Shown here one piece after another: positions 47,383 through 59,022 of a stretch of DNA of 64,000 nucleotides. Origin of the DNA: Hemerocallis citrina (lineage: Eukaryota; Streptophyta; Magnoliopsida; Asparagales; Asphodelaceae); NCBI GenBank assembly GCA_017893485.1, contig JACEHZ010000371.1:186001-250000 (forward strand), in the 5' to 3' direction. The position numbers and the translations under genes are program-made. Below the pieces are notes generated by a model. That model was not told where the DNA came from. It ran no database searches and saw only the letters and a list, made by a program, of their open reading frames with translations. The number at the start of each line of letters is the position of its first letter. Position 1 is the stretch's first letter.

Positions 47383-50300
47383 TGTAACCCCCTGTTTCCG
47401 ATTATACGGATTTCTCTTTTTCTTTTCTTTGTATTCGTGTATTTCAATTTTTTTATAAATTATTTTATCTCTTGAACCTCTTTGTTTTCATTTAAATATC
47501 CGATTAATTTGTTGAACCCAGAAATTTCAATCTGTACTATTATTTATCTATTTAATTATTTGTTGATTTATCATGTAAAACCCAAACTCATTTTCCTATT
47601 CTTTATTCAATCCCAAACCAAATGTATTATTATAATTGAATTATTTTAATAAATGTGTTAAACCCAAACCCCATTTATAAAGGCCCAAAACTTCATTCTA
47701 TTGATCTTTTGATTGGATTTAAGCCCAACTCTCAATCAATTCTATAAATTGTTAAATTAGTTTAAGCCCATATTTAAATTATAATCCCAAATATAATTAC
47801 CTTTGATTGAAGCCTATACACAAACTCAAGCCCATTCTATATTTTTACTACCTTATTATTATTTATTTATTTGTAAGAGCTTATACCCAAGCCCATATTT
47901 TGAATCTCAATCTCTTCTATAATGATTATTTTAATGTGAGCCCTGACATAGCTCAATATTATTATTATCAAATGTTAAGCCCAACTATAAACCCAAACTC
48001 GTTTACCCATTAACCCAAACCCAAACCCGCTAACCCAATTCCCCTAATCTGCTAATTGCCCAGTCTCCAACCCCCTCCACATTCACCACCCCAATATCTC
48101 CATGATCCCCTATCTTACTGCCTAACCACTACCCATTTCTCTAAATCCTAACTAAACTCCATAATCTCTCAATTAACCTACTAATCCCCTCCTTAATCTT
48201 CTCCTCATCTCCATTAATTAACTTAATATTAATTAATCCCCTCAATCATCTATCTCTCCTCTCACTTTCTTCTTCCTCTATTTCTCTCTCCTGTAACTGA
48301 GACACGACACCCCTGCCCTCGCCACCTCGTCGCTCTCCTCCTTCCACCTTGACCCTGCACCCCGACCGCTTGTTGTCGAGCCCACCACCTCATACCACCA
48401 CACTCCTGACGTGCCTCCCCTTTGTTGCACCCTCTCTACTGCACCACCAGCACAAGCCTCTCCCCCGCTCGCACCTCTGCACCCATCCTTGACAGGAACC
48501 ACCGATGCCAGTGCACCCAACTCCCTTGTTGCCTGCATCTCTGCTCCTGATCACCCCGCCTTGTTGTCCCCTCAACTACCTCGCAATCGACCACCATCAA
48601 CTGCCTCCGCCACTTCACCTCACCTCGTGCACCACCTTCCTTCCGCAACCAACCATTGCTCCTCCTCCTCAACCTTTGAACTCCGACAACCACTCGAGTT
48701 TACTATTGTTGCCATCGCCCTCCACCACCGAGCACCGCAACCCCCGAGCACCTCGCTGTCAACCATCGCACTCACCGTTGCTACTCCACCAGCTACCGCA
48801 ACACCTACTGCACTCCTCCACCACAGCGACCTTAACCCCGACCCCACCTTGCTGTTTCCTCCTTCCGCACACCCCGAACAACCCGAGGCTCTCTGCTGCA
48901 ACAACCTGAAGCCACCACTATTGTCTCCTCTCCGTCGGCTGGCTGTCATTCACCCGAACAGCGAGTCGGCCCTCCCTCGCTTCTCCCCACACAGCAACCT
49001 TCCCCCGAAGTCACTGTCGTTGTCTCATTGATGCATTCATGGTCATCGATGCCAAGTCGCCACCTTAGGTGCTGGGGTTGCTGTTGTACTTGCGGTGGTT
49101 GCTTGTGTTCGCTGTCTCTTGCGGTGTGTTGTAGCTGTTGCTCTTGTTGTTCATTGCAGCAGTCTCTTGCTGTTGTCACTGATGCTCTCGTTGTTGTTGC
49201 CACTATCTCTTGCACTCTCTGTGTTATTGTCGTCGCTCTCGCTTGTGTTCTTGTTGCACGTGCATACACCGTATAAGATAAGCATCTCTTGTACACTCTT
49301 TTTATTCCATTCAAGCATTTTTTTTGAATCCAACAAGTAGTCATTTAATTGAATATCGTATTTAATTGAATTCAATTATTGATTCATTATTTTCTTGATA
49401 GTAACATGTTATTGATTCATAGTCGTCTTATCGTGCCATTGTAACTGATTTAAAACTTGAACTATAAATTTATCGTATTACTGAACATTCAAATATACTG
49501 CCCTGTCATTTGCCCGAGTTTGTGCTGAGGTTTTGGCATAGTTTCTGATACTGAAACTTAGAACTTTGTACATAGAAATTGTAGTGCACTGAGTCTTGAA
49601 TCCAGAACATCTTATAAATTCTCAATCCGATTTATAGATTGTAAGTTATCACTGTTTTAGTACTGGCATGTTATAATTTTCAGAACCGAGACTGTGCACG
49701 AAACCCTAAAGAATTGATTGATCGACCTAGCTTATGTAACTATAATATATTGTTTGAATATGCGTTGGAACCGTAAGAGAGTCTACTTTCTAGAATCTCT
49801 AACGGAATCAAATTTGCATTCCCGTAATAGCGGAAAAGTGAATTTGAGTACCGATAGGTGCTGCTGTCCAGAAGTTGCATTGTTACATTTTTGCATATAA
49901 ACCCGTTATTTTTCATATTTAAATGAATTGAACTACATATATTTCAGGTATTACATGGCCTTGATATCTTCTTCATATTGTATTAGTACTATCTTTCTCA
50001 TCGATTGTACCCCTGCATAGTTTTTGATACCATCGTTCTCATTGATCGTATTGGTTACATATTCATAACTGATTGTTAATAAAATAATAACAAGTCGGGA
50101 TAATAAGGGTTAACTTGGTAGTGAACAATAGAAGACTGTACTCGGATGAGGGGCCTGTTTTTCCCTATATTTTTATCGTTATCTTGTAATGAATTGTGGA
50201 TAAATTCTCATTATGGATCGTGGATTGTGGATTCTCATTATTGTTATCGTGTCGAGTACATGATCTGTAGAGTTCACCACTATAGTCTAAACGATCACTA

Positions 50301-51080
50301 TTTGCATGCACCGAACCTGTGGTATGGGACACAGTATTACGTGCATTAGATAGATTAATAAAATACTGATAGACCTAAAGAACATCGACTACTGATTATT
50401 GTTTTTTGATTATTGTTCAATGACTATTGATGATTTTTTATTGATTATTGTTCATCGACTATTGATTCATTGATTATTGATTATTGTTTATCGACTATTG
50501 TTTATTGATTATTGACTATCGACTATTGGCCCCATTGATTATTGTTTATCGACTATTGTTGATCGATCATTGATTATCGAATATTGATTTTATTATTCAC
50601 TATTGTTTATCGAATATTATTTACTAATTATTAACTATTATTTATCGACCACGTACCATTGATTATCGATTTTGATCTTGTTATCGTTTATCATTTATTG
50701 ACTCTGTTATCGTTCTAATTTTTTGTTCTTGTTATATAGTCCTTTATTTCTTCCACTGCTTGCTACTACTTGTCGCCCGAAACTTGCACCAATGAGAACT
50801 CTCCATCTTTCTATTGAGTTGTTTATACAGGAAATTGATGAAGAGATATTGAAAAAGCATGACGTACTACTATTGCATTGTGTATTCTCGATATTTTGTA
50901 AGTTCTTGTATCTCAGATATTGGTTATTGTATTATATTCTTGTTCCTGTGATTATTATTACATTATTGAGCATACTAATATTGAACAGCTTGTGGATGAT
51001 ATGGGTCGTTATACTTATATCATTCGCTAGGCCTCAGTTACATGCTCGTATTCCCGTATTCTGGGAAGCGGGGTGTGACA
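47383..51080 (+). mobile_element. Solo LTR S4 (3.7 kb)
   Basis: From TGTAACCCCC to GGGGTGTGACA, flanked by AGGAT (47378-47382) and AGAAT (51081-51085), which match at four of five bases. It is related to the LTR at 59023-62590: both start TGTAACCCC, have a C-rich leader region in the middle, and end in GGGAAGCGGGG before the last bases. No PBS or coding region follows. An open frame of 206 codons (48411-49031) lies in the C-rich leader and is low-complexity, so I do not call it. Confidence 0.8.
50387..50720 (+). repeat. Irregular ATTGATTATTG repeats in S4
   Basis: Short interleaved units such as tattgattattg and tttatcgactattg fill about 330 bp near the 3' end of the LTR. They have no strict period. 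Confidence 0.75.
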
Positions 51081-51640
51081 AGAATCATCCCTACTTTAAA
51101 TTTGAAATGAGTCACGCTAGTGTATGTCGAACCACCTGGACCAGTTCCCGCAGAAAAGTCAAGGACTGTTATCCTAAGATGAGCCACTTCTAAACTCCTC
51201 TCAAGCACTACGTTCTTCAACTAGTCTCTTTCAGTGGTAGCTGCGAGCAAAGAGAAATGAAGGACTTTAAGCATCGAGGAGTCTTCAGCGGTCGCTTCTC
51301 CCGAGGGGTGATCTTCTAAACCGACTGGAGGCCCTCTCATAGGATCTCATCGTTACGTCTCATTTCTATATCTCTTCGGGATAACACTCTACTCATATGG
51401 CCGAGATTTGGTTCAGGTTTTGAAAGCCGCTTCCGTGAACGAGCAAGTCCCCACTTTGTCACGTGGAGCTTGGTACGGAGGTGGGCAACGTCGCTATCAT
51501 AAAGAACGTGTGCGTTGTGCAAAACAACTAGCTGGCGAAAAGAATGATAGACCACTCTAATGGAAATAACCAAAGTCACAGGATACACAAAAACTCAAGA
51601 AGCTCAAATACCACAGAAGATGTGAAAGACTAAAAAGAAA
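51081..51640 (-). pseudogene. Possible antisense ORF of the Tat element, upstream part
   Basis: Minus-strand open pieces (51588-51337 and 51220-51038, partly in different frames) share the phrases SDVAHLRTKL and LEVAHLRITV. These are charged, helix-like segments suggesting a decayed coiled-coil protein. A further minus-strand open piece with a Pro/Ser-rich sequence lies at about 51837-51747. Together with 47003-47382 they would form an antisense coding region interrupted by S4. Stops and shifts are present. Confidence 0.3.
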
Positions 51641-51837
51641 TTTCATTGCAATATAAAGATACAACAAGTGGTGGTCAGTTTGCTATTAGGCATCAATACA
51701 AGAGCAAAAAACAAAATAAACCAACTAGCTAAAAGAGAAGTCAAGGGTCCACCTCGGTCGACTGATCCACGGGAGGAGTTGACTCGCGACTGCTTCCCTG
51801 AACTGCCCCTGGAACAACTACAATATCGGATATGGGA

Positions 51838-51879
51838 TCAGGAGTGCACCATGTTTTCCATGTCTCACAACTCAGGAGA
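51838..51879 (+). pseudogene. pol: Chromovirus pol fragment, part 1
   Basis: Encodes GVHHVFHVSQLR, the conserved phrase before the chromodomain. It is cut at 51879 by solo LTR S5 (duplication GGAGA). Parts 2 (55365-55446) and 3 (58787-58929) complete the C-terminus. Upstream of about 51838 the sequence no longer matches pol, so the rest of the element has been deleted. Confidence 0.75.
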
Positions 51880-52434
51880 TGTAATACCCTAAACTTTTAT
51901 TTTAATAAAAATGTTGATTTTCACGCATTGTGCACGTGCAAAATTTCGTATGCATATTTACTTTTATAAAATTTCCTTTTGGTAGTATGAACAATTATTT
52001 CTTTCTTTTCCTTTATTTTTCTAAAAAGCCTATTTTATAAAGCCTAAACATTATTTTCTTATTTTGAGCCCACTTTAATAATTAATTATTTTATTATTTG
52101 GTCCATAAGCCTAAGCCCACTATTTGTGAAGCCCACAAACTTAATTAATCCTTTAAATTGTCACAACTTGTCATGTAGGCACAAATGGTGAACAATTGAT
52201 TAATTAAATTTATACAAATTTCAAATAGGGGGTACTAGAAGGCACGTGCATGCACGTAGTGTGCATTGCACACCTTGGAGGCCGGATTGTGCTTAAGGAG
52301 ATGGGAGAGTGGGTGTGTGTGTGCATGGGTGGTTACTTGTTTATGGGTGGTTGCTACAACTTTCCTTCCTATCCTAGCCATCCATCTCTAACCATCTAGT
52401 AAAATCCTAGCCCTCCAATCCATCCTAGAACTAG

Positions 52435-52442
52435 TATAAATA
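52435..52442 (+). promoter_or_regulatory. TATA box of solo LTR S5
   Basis: tataaata followed by ccccctacc, in the expected U3 position about 555 bp into the LTR. Confidence 0.6.
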
Positions 52443-53515
52443 CCCCCTACCTTCATGCATATTACACAAAAAAATTAATTGAAAGGAAGAAATTATATAT
52501 GAGAGAAATACATTAGGGAGTATAAAGTTTGAGTGTTCATTGGTGTATCCCAAGCAAGGAGGGCGGCCCCATCCATCCACAAGCGAAGCATCGGTTTTTG
52601 CACAAGGAACAAGAAGGAGAGCTTTTGCAACACAATCTAGGAGGAGAAGGCTACTCTCTTGCATTCTAGGAGACTCAAGGAGCTTTTATTTCATTTTTCT
52701 CCCAAGAGGTGGGTGTTTCTCATGCTTCTAAATTAGATATCATGCTAGGAATGAATTGAGTAATTATTAAAGAGCAACTAGTTGAAATTAAATTCATGTT
52801 TGCCTAATTAGAGTGGAATTGATAATCTAGTAGATGTGTGTTAATTTGGTTGCTAGATTGATTAATTATGAATGAAAGTGGATGTTTCTCGTATTTCTAG
52901 AAATAGACATCATGCTAGGTATGTTTTAATGAAATTATAAGATGAGAAATTGGAACCATGCTTGTTTAATTAAAGTAGAGTGATAATTTAGAGATTAATT
53001 GATGGATTGATTGCTAACGAATAATTGTTAATTTATGTGTTAGAATTCTCCATTTTGTATGTGCTACATGAATGTTATATTAAATAAAAAGAATTGTAAT
53101 TGCAAATAGTTGATTGAATGCATAATGTGTAATTAGTTGACAAAAATAGAATTTTTAACTTTTTTTAGAAAAGATGAATTTTGTGTTCTAAAAATGTGAT
53201 AGGATGTCAATAAGAAAGAAAACAAAAGAACGTAGTAATTTGGTGGAAACCTAGCTCTAATTATGAAGAGATGTGCTATTGTTCGCAATGTCAAAACTAT
53301 GGACATGGAACACAAACTAGGACTAAATTATATGTTTTATAAAGCTAATAATGCTTATAAAAATACTGGTTTGCTGTAGATTTATGTGTGTTTAATTCTG
53401 GAAAAATTTGCTTTCAAAAGAGAAGAAAAGAAACAATTTGTTGTAAGAATTCATGAATTGTAGATATGAACAGAGAACCAACTCAAAACCCAATTAAATT
53501 ACATTCAAATCGATA

Positions 53516-53600
53516 TGGCCACTTAGACCAATTGGTCGGTAGAGTCTTCAGTCGCTACAGTAGGGGGGGCTGAGTCATGGGTCTCGGGTTCGATACTGAG
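53516..53600 (+). other. tRNA-like module 1 in S5
   Basis: An A-box-like part (gaccaattggtcggtagag) and a B-box-like gggttcgatact (53585-53596) lie about 55 bp apart, followed by ttttcgttttgtgtttttttt. It resembles a decayed tRNA-derived sequence with internal Pol III promoter boxes. S6 has the counterpart at 57172-57253. Confidence 0.5.
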
Positions 53601-53689
53601 AATGGAGCTTTTCGTTTTGTGTTTTTTTTAAAAAAAAACCGAAATACCGAGAGTTGATACATAGGGATAATAACCCCTATTCATATCGC

Positions 53690-53765
53690 CTTGGTGACTT
53701 GGCGCAGTGGTCTTGTGCGCTGTCCTTTGGGCCGCTGGTTGTGGATTCGAATTCGGTTGGGGGTT
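53690..53765 (+). other. tRNA-like module 2 in S5
   Basis: An A-box-like ttggcgcagtggtc (near 53699) and a B-box-like ggattcgaattc (from 53743). It lies 174 bp downstream of module 1. The counterpart in S6 is 57012-57079, where the B box is a perfect GGTTCGAATCC. Confidence 0.5.
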
Positions 53766-55364
53766 TGGATTTAAAAAATGTTTTTTGGGGGGATTTAATG
53801 TTATTTTTGAGTTTTAAAAATAGATTAAAATTTAGGAAAAATATGGAATAAATTACTGAAAATTATTTGGACTTTATGAGAAAAATTTGTATAACTTTTG
53901 ATAAAGGGTAATTGAGAAATTGAAGCCTTTTTCAAGAAAGGACTTCTTTTTTTAAAATTAAATTGTCTTTTAAACAAAGGAAAAAATAAATAAGATTTTT
54001 TTTTTAGTTATAAAGATGAGAATTAGTAAGGAGGAATTTTGAAAGTCGTGATTTGTGTAATTAATTGGACTTATAAATTGTGCTTTTAGTATGAATTGAA
54101 ATGAGAATAATAGATTCTTGGAATAAATCAACTATGGAATACTACTAGTTGAAACTTATTATTCTTACGCATAAATTGTACATGAAATTGAATTATTGAT
54201 TGTGATGAGTTATGAAAGATGCGGATACATGAATACTATGCTTATGAAATGTGAATTGTGATTAATCATGAAAAGAACTTATGAGCATGAAAAGCTCGAA
54301 GTTGTAATTATGAGTGGAAATTGAGAACTAGGGTATAGCCAAGCCTTATACCGGCAATAAAAGAAATGTGGAAATGATATTTGAGATGAAAAGACCAAGG
54401 TTTGGGTCATGTGAAATAAATGAATAAGACCGGTATAGTGGGAGTGCTAAACCCTAAGGGATTGATTTTATTCATGATTCAATTAAACTAAGGATTAGAT
54501 ACATAGTGAAGATGTGATGAAAGTAAAAGAAAAATATTGAGTATGAGGGCCATTGGATTGGTGGCGTGAGAGTATTCACAGGATGTCCCATGACGCATCA
54601 TGATAGGGTGTGGATACTGCTCAGAGTATCGTCCCGGTGGCGACGCTCGTGGGGTGTTTGACGACTGTGGGTGGTGTCATGTTTATGGTAGGAGCTGAAT
54701 TACCACAGGATGCCTGCATGATGAGTCATGTGTCAGTGCGTTGGATTCCCTCCAAGGTGCCTAAACATGAGTTCGTAAGTTAGAAAATATCTAGGATACT
54801 TACCATGGTTACAGTAGTAGATTAAGTCATGGCGAGGGATTGAACCCTACAAGATGAAGAACGATTAAGGGCTTGCCCTAGGACCTATGTAGTATGGGCT
54901 GTATAGACTCTGAACAAGTGCGCATTAGTTTCATGTAATACAAATAATTGCATTAAGGACTAAGTGCACTTTCATAACACGACATCAATAGGATAGTCCC
55001 TTTAGCTTTGTTTGTGAACAAGTGTGTGGTTTGCTAAGTATTGAGAATCGTTATACTGTTTTCAGCATAGAGATGATGGCCGTATATAATATTTCTTCAG
55101 TTGAATGAACTGACGCGCCCATAGTTTTACATACAGGATAAGGATGCTTGACAAATTGAAGTATACATGCAGCTCAAGGATTGATTCAATTGTTGTTTTA
55201 TGTAATTACTGTAAAATTGCTTCCGCTGTAATAATGTAAAGGTGTAATGTAACTCGGAGGTAAGAAATGTTTTTATTTCCTTGTAAAATTGTACGAAAGA
55301 AGTGTAAAGATCCTGTGAAACTTCGAATTCAGTTGTATTTTGAAATTCGGGGTGTTACAGGAGA

Positions 55365-55446
55365 TATATCTGAGATGAGAGCCACGTGATCAACTATTCT
55401 GAGTTGATCATTCGGCCGAATTTGACATGTGAGATTCCGCCAGTTG
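55365..55446 (+). pseudogene. pol: Chromovirus pol fragment, part 2
   Basis: Between S5 and S6, in frame with part 1 once S5 is removed. It encodes VINYSELIIRPNLTCEIPP, the linker into the chromodomain. It ends at the duplicated AGTTG of S6 (55442-55446). Confidence 0.8.
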
Positions 55447-57011
55447 TGTAACGCCCCGAATTCCAAAAATAAACTGAATTCGAGATTCCACAGGATCTTT
55501 ACACTTCTTTCGTACAATTTTACAAGGAATTTAAAACTTTTCACTTTACATCAGAGTTACATGAAAACGTTACACTTTACATTTTACAGCAGAAGCAAAT
55601 TTATAACATTTAAATAAATGTATATCAACATTTGAATAATTTCTAAGCATCTGTTCTTCTTTAATCTTTATCATGTCATTTACCCTGTATACAAAACTGT
55701 GGTTACATCAGTTTATTCAACTGACGAACATTATACACGGCCATCCTCTCTACGCCGGAAATAGTATAACTGATTTTACATATTTAACAAACACAAACTT
55801 GTCACATATCAAACTAAAGGGAATACCCTATTAATGTCATGTTGTGATTCTGCACTTAGTCCTTAATGCAATTATTTATATTATATGACACTAATGCACA
55901 CTTGTTCGAATTCTATGCATCCCATACTACATAGGTCCGAGGGCAAGCCTCTTAATCGTTCTTTATCTTGTAGGGTTCAATCCCTTGTCATGACTTAATC
56001 TACTACTGTAACTACGGTAAGTATCCTAAATGATCTATGAGTACAAGCTCATGTACAGAAAACCTGGAGGGAAATCCCACGCCATGTCCTGACGCATCAA
56101 GCATGCATTCTGTGGCAATTCAGCCTTCTTCATGGCACACAATTCTCTTGTAGTCACCAAACATCCCACAAGCATCGCCAAGATCCCGATAATTCTGGAG
56201 TAGTGCCCACGCCATGTCCTGACGCATTAAGCATGCATTCTGTGGATCACTCTCACATCGTAGACTCGAGGCCCTCATACTTGTGTTTTTCTCTCACTTT
56301 CATCACCTCTTCACTATGTACTAATTCTTAATTTAATGAAATCATGAACAAAATCAATCTCTTAGAGTTAGCCCTCTCACTACTATCGGTCTTATTTCTT
56401 TCATTTCACAATGACCCAAACTGGTTTTTTCAATGTTAATAATCATAATTCATCACTTTCACTTGCTGGTGTGAGTTTTGGCTACACCCTAATTTTCAAT
56501 TTCAATTCACAAATTCACATGTTTGAGTTTTCATACTCAATAACATTTATCTTTTCCAATCACATGATTTCTAAATTATTCATGAGTCAATAACCATACA
56601 CGGAGTTCAATTATTCATCATGTATTTCATCCAATATTTATTTCCACATTAAAAATCATATCACTAAGTATATGGTCAAAATGAATATTCACAACTCATT
56701 ATTATCACACTATTCTAATAAGAATAATTCACACCACTTCGCCTTATATATTTTCTTTCTTTGCTATTTTTCTTTTCTAGCACTTATTTCAATTCTTTTG
56801 CAAAACACATCTTTCACAAAAATATACAAGTGTAGAACCATAGTTCCAACTACACTTTTATTCCCAAAATATACTTTATTTCATTCCAATAACTCCCAAT
56901 TTATTTTTCATAAGTCACACATAATTTCAGAATAATAATAGTAATTTTTTCATAATTTTTAGACATCAAAATCCACCAAAAAAATCATTTTTTCCACAAA
57001 GTTTAATTCTG

Positions 57012-57079
57012 GCCGAGACCAGGATTCGAACCAGCGACCAAGAAGAAGCAAGCCGCACGCTCTGGCCACTAGGCCAATC
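57012..57079 (-). other. tRNA-like module 2 in S6
   Basis: On the minus strand the A-box-like TGGCCTAGTGGCCAG (57076-57062) and a perfect B box GGTTCGAATCC (57032-57022) are spaced as in a tRNA gene. T-rich sequence follows downstream. I do not call a functional tRNA: the acceptor-stem pairing is not evident. Confidence 0.55.
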
Positions 57080-57171
57080 ATGTTGTTCGGTATAAAGGGG
57101 ATTTTAGAGAGTTATATACTCTCGGCTGAAACTTGGTTTAATTTTTTAAATGCACACAAAAATATGGTGTC

Positions 57172-57253
57172 ATCAAAGATCGAACCATCGATCTGTGAGA
57201 ACCCAACCGCACACACTGTAGCATTTAGAAGCCTCCCGACCACTCGAGCTATA
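57172..57253 (-). other. tRNA-like module 1 in S6
   Basis: On the minus strand an A-box-like AGCTCGAGTGGTCGGGAGG and a B-box-like TGGTTCGATCT (57188-57178), followed by TATTTTTG. It lies 174 bp upstream of module 2 in LTR sense, the same spacing as in S5. Confidence 0.5.
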
Positions 57254-58177
57254 GGCTCAAGTTGTCTTGAATACAACTTGCATTTTAATTAAATCAACTC
57301 TCTGTTTAATAGAACATTTCGATGTTTCAAAAGCTCTCATTTGAGTTGTGCATTTACTAAATTTACTGTAAATCTCCAAAATAATTATTCAAATAATAAT
57401 TGATACTCCAGTAATTTAAAAATAATTTTTCCAATAATTAAACACATATTTTTCATACAATTAGTTTAAATTGTATGCTACTACTACCACATTTCTTTGC
57501 GACATTTCTTATCCAACTTAACATCAATATTCCCTATATCAATTCCATGTTTATGTTCCTTTCACAAACCCACAAATTATATTTTAAGTCATTCGTCACA
57601 ACATTATCACAAAAAGGTTCATTCAAGCACATTAAACAACATTTTCATCTACTAACATTTGCATTTAGTTTTTGATGCTAACAACGAATTTTACTTCAAG
57701 CAATCCATAGCTATAAATAATTCACACACAACTTAAGTTTGATGATGGAATAACATACAATCTATTTAGCAACATTTCAATCAACTAATAAGCCATTTTT
57801 TTTCCATTTAAATGCACTCTTATTAATCTTTTTCATGTATTATCATTTCAATTCAATCTTAGCATACTATCTAATTAGAAACATGGAAAATAACCCACCT
57901 TATTTGGAGAGAATACAATTGAAATACCTCCTAAACACAAGATTCCTTGCCAAAAGAGCGTTCCTCCTCCTCCTTGATGCGCACAACCGACCTTCAAAGT
58001 GCAATCCGAGTCCTCCTTGATGCTGGCCTTCCTTTGGTGCAAGCACAACTCACTCACACACAACTCTCAATCTTTTATCTCACTTACTACTAATAAATCA
58101 CTACTAAAAAATGTATTTTCTACTATAGGTTTTGGAGAAATGAAGAGTTCAAAAATAACTAGGCTGGGGGGGGGGGG

Positions 58178-58185
58178 TATTTATA
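58178..58185 (-). promoter_or_regulatory. TATA box of solo LTR S6
   Basis: TATAAATA on the minus strand, followed by about 12 C. Confidence 0.6.
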
Positions 58186-58602
58186 CTAAAATTTGGAGCA
58201 AATGAAGGGTTAGGATCAATCTAGGAGTTAAAAATAAAAGGCTAGGATTCAAGGAGGAGTTGTTGTAACCAACCATGATCAAGCAACCACCACCCATAAC
58301 TCCACTCATTTTTTTCATTTTCCCTCCATACCAAAACCCGTCTACATGGTGCTTTTTGCATGTGTACGTGAAATGCACGTGCATTCATTAGTTCTCCATT
58401 TAAAAAAGTTGTACATTATATTTTCTATAAAAATAATCTTATAAAAATATCCTACATTACAAGTTGTAATTAAAAGAGAAATAACTCATGGGCTTTAATT
58501 AATGGGCCAAATAATAGTTTACAAAAATATAAATTAGATTTGGGCTAAAAAGAAGGCTTATGTTTATTTAAAGAAAATGGGCCTTATAAAAATAATTAAA
58601 GA

Positions 58603-58608
<6 letters not shown>

Positions 58609-58668
<60 letters not shown>
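58609..58668. repeat. (CA)n microsatellite
   Basis: Uninterrupted CA dinucleotide repeat ending in a short TA run, inside the U3 part of S6. Confidence 0.95.
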
Positions 58669-58672
<4 letters not shown>

Positions 58673-58786
58673 CCACATTATCCATAATGAAAATAATTAT
58701 AAGATTTCATACTACAAAAATTTCACATGCACACTACGTGCAAAATTAATAATTTTCCTAAATGAAAATTGGGGTATTACAAGTTG

Positions 58787-58929
58787 CTATTGTGGATCGA
58801 CGGGAGAAAGTGCTTAAGAGCAAGGTCATCAAGTTGGTTCGTATTGCTTGGAATCCTCACTGGCCTAGTGAGTCAACCTAGGAGCTGGAGGTGGAGATTC
58901 AGCAGAAGTTTCCTCATTTGTTTGGGTAG
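58787..58929 (+). pseudogene. pol: Chromovirus pol fragment, part 3: chromodomain and end
   Basis: Resumes in frame after S6: DRREKVLKSKVIKLVRIAW, then a stop where relatives have the tryptophan of TWELE, then EVEIQQKFPHLFG and TAG at 58927-58929. A polypurine tract and an LTR follow at 59008, so this is the true 3' end of an element in + orientation. Confidence 0.85.
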
Positions 58930-59007
58930 TTTTGTTTTGTTCTTTTGGTTGTTTTGGGGTTACTCTATGTATCCTTCTTTTTGAATTTCGATGAAGAAAT
59001 TCTTCTT

Positions 59008-59022
59008 GTAGGTGGGTAGGAT
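59008..59022 (+). other. Polypurine tract before LTR Z
   Basis: gtaggtgggtaggat directly precedes the LTR start TGTAACCCC. It is slightly decayed from the AAGGAGGG type. A conserved inverted repeat (gaatttcgatgaagaaattc, 58983-59002) precedes it. Confidence 0.75.

Larger units (their letters stand above)
1513..51837 (+). mobile_element. Degenerate Tat/Retand-type Ty3 element, split by nested insertions
   Basis: Two pol segments (1513-2826 and 43733-45665) join exactly if element A and one copy of its 5-bp target duplication are removed. The reading passes from the end of RT straight into RNase H. Downstream come a tandem array (45945-46860), a possible antisense ORF, and solo LTR S4. No LTR of this element is recognisable in the window. 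The left edge is truncated against an LTR remnant. The right edge, near 51837, is where chromovirus pol sequence starts. The second RNase H (see the pol entry) places it in the plant Tat lineage. The right boundary is inferred. Confidence 0.65.
51880..55359 (+). mobile_element. Solo LTR S5 (3.5 kb)
   Basis: From TGTAATACCC to GGGGTGTTACA, perfect duplication GGAGA (51875-51879 and 55360-55364). The flanks join in frame within a chromovirus pol. The ends are those of the element D LTR family in sense orientation. It has TATA at 52435-52442, two tRNA-like modules (53516-53600 and 53690-53765), gggattgaaccc at 54836-54847, and gtagtatgggctgtat near 54889. No internal element sequence is present. 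Confidence 0.92.
55447..58781 (-). mobile_element. Solo LTR S6 (3.3 kb)
   Basis: From TGTAACGCC to GGGTATTACA in + coordinates, perfect duplication AGTTG (55442-55446 and 58782-58786). Same family as the D LTR and S5, in the opposite orientation to S5. Contains TATA at 58178-58185, two tRNA-like modules, gggttcaatccc at 55973-55984 and a CA repeat (58609-58668). No PBS or coding sequence. Confidence 0.92.

Noticed and set aside
48411..49031. 206-codon open frame in solo LTR S4
   Set aside because: It is Pro/Ser/Thr/Ala-rich low complexity, lies wholly in the C-rich leader of an LTR, overlaps other long frames on both strands, and is not kept in the related LTR at 59023-62590.
50723..51193. 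156-codon open frame
   Set aside because: It runs across the 3' boundary of solo LTR S4 into flanking DNA, so it is not a single evolutionary unit.
57022..57079. Functional tRNA gene on the minus strand
   Set aside because: A and B boxes are good, but no matching acceptor stem is visible and the diverged copy in S5 shows no tRNA constraint.
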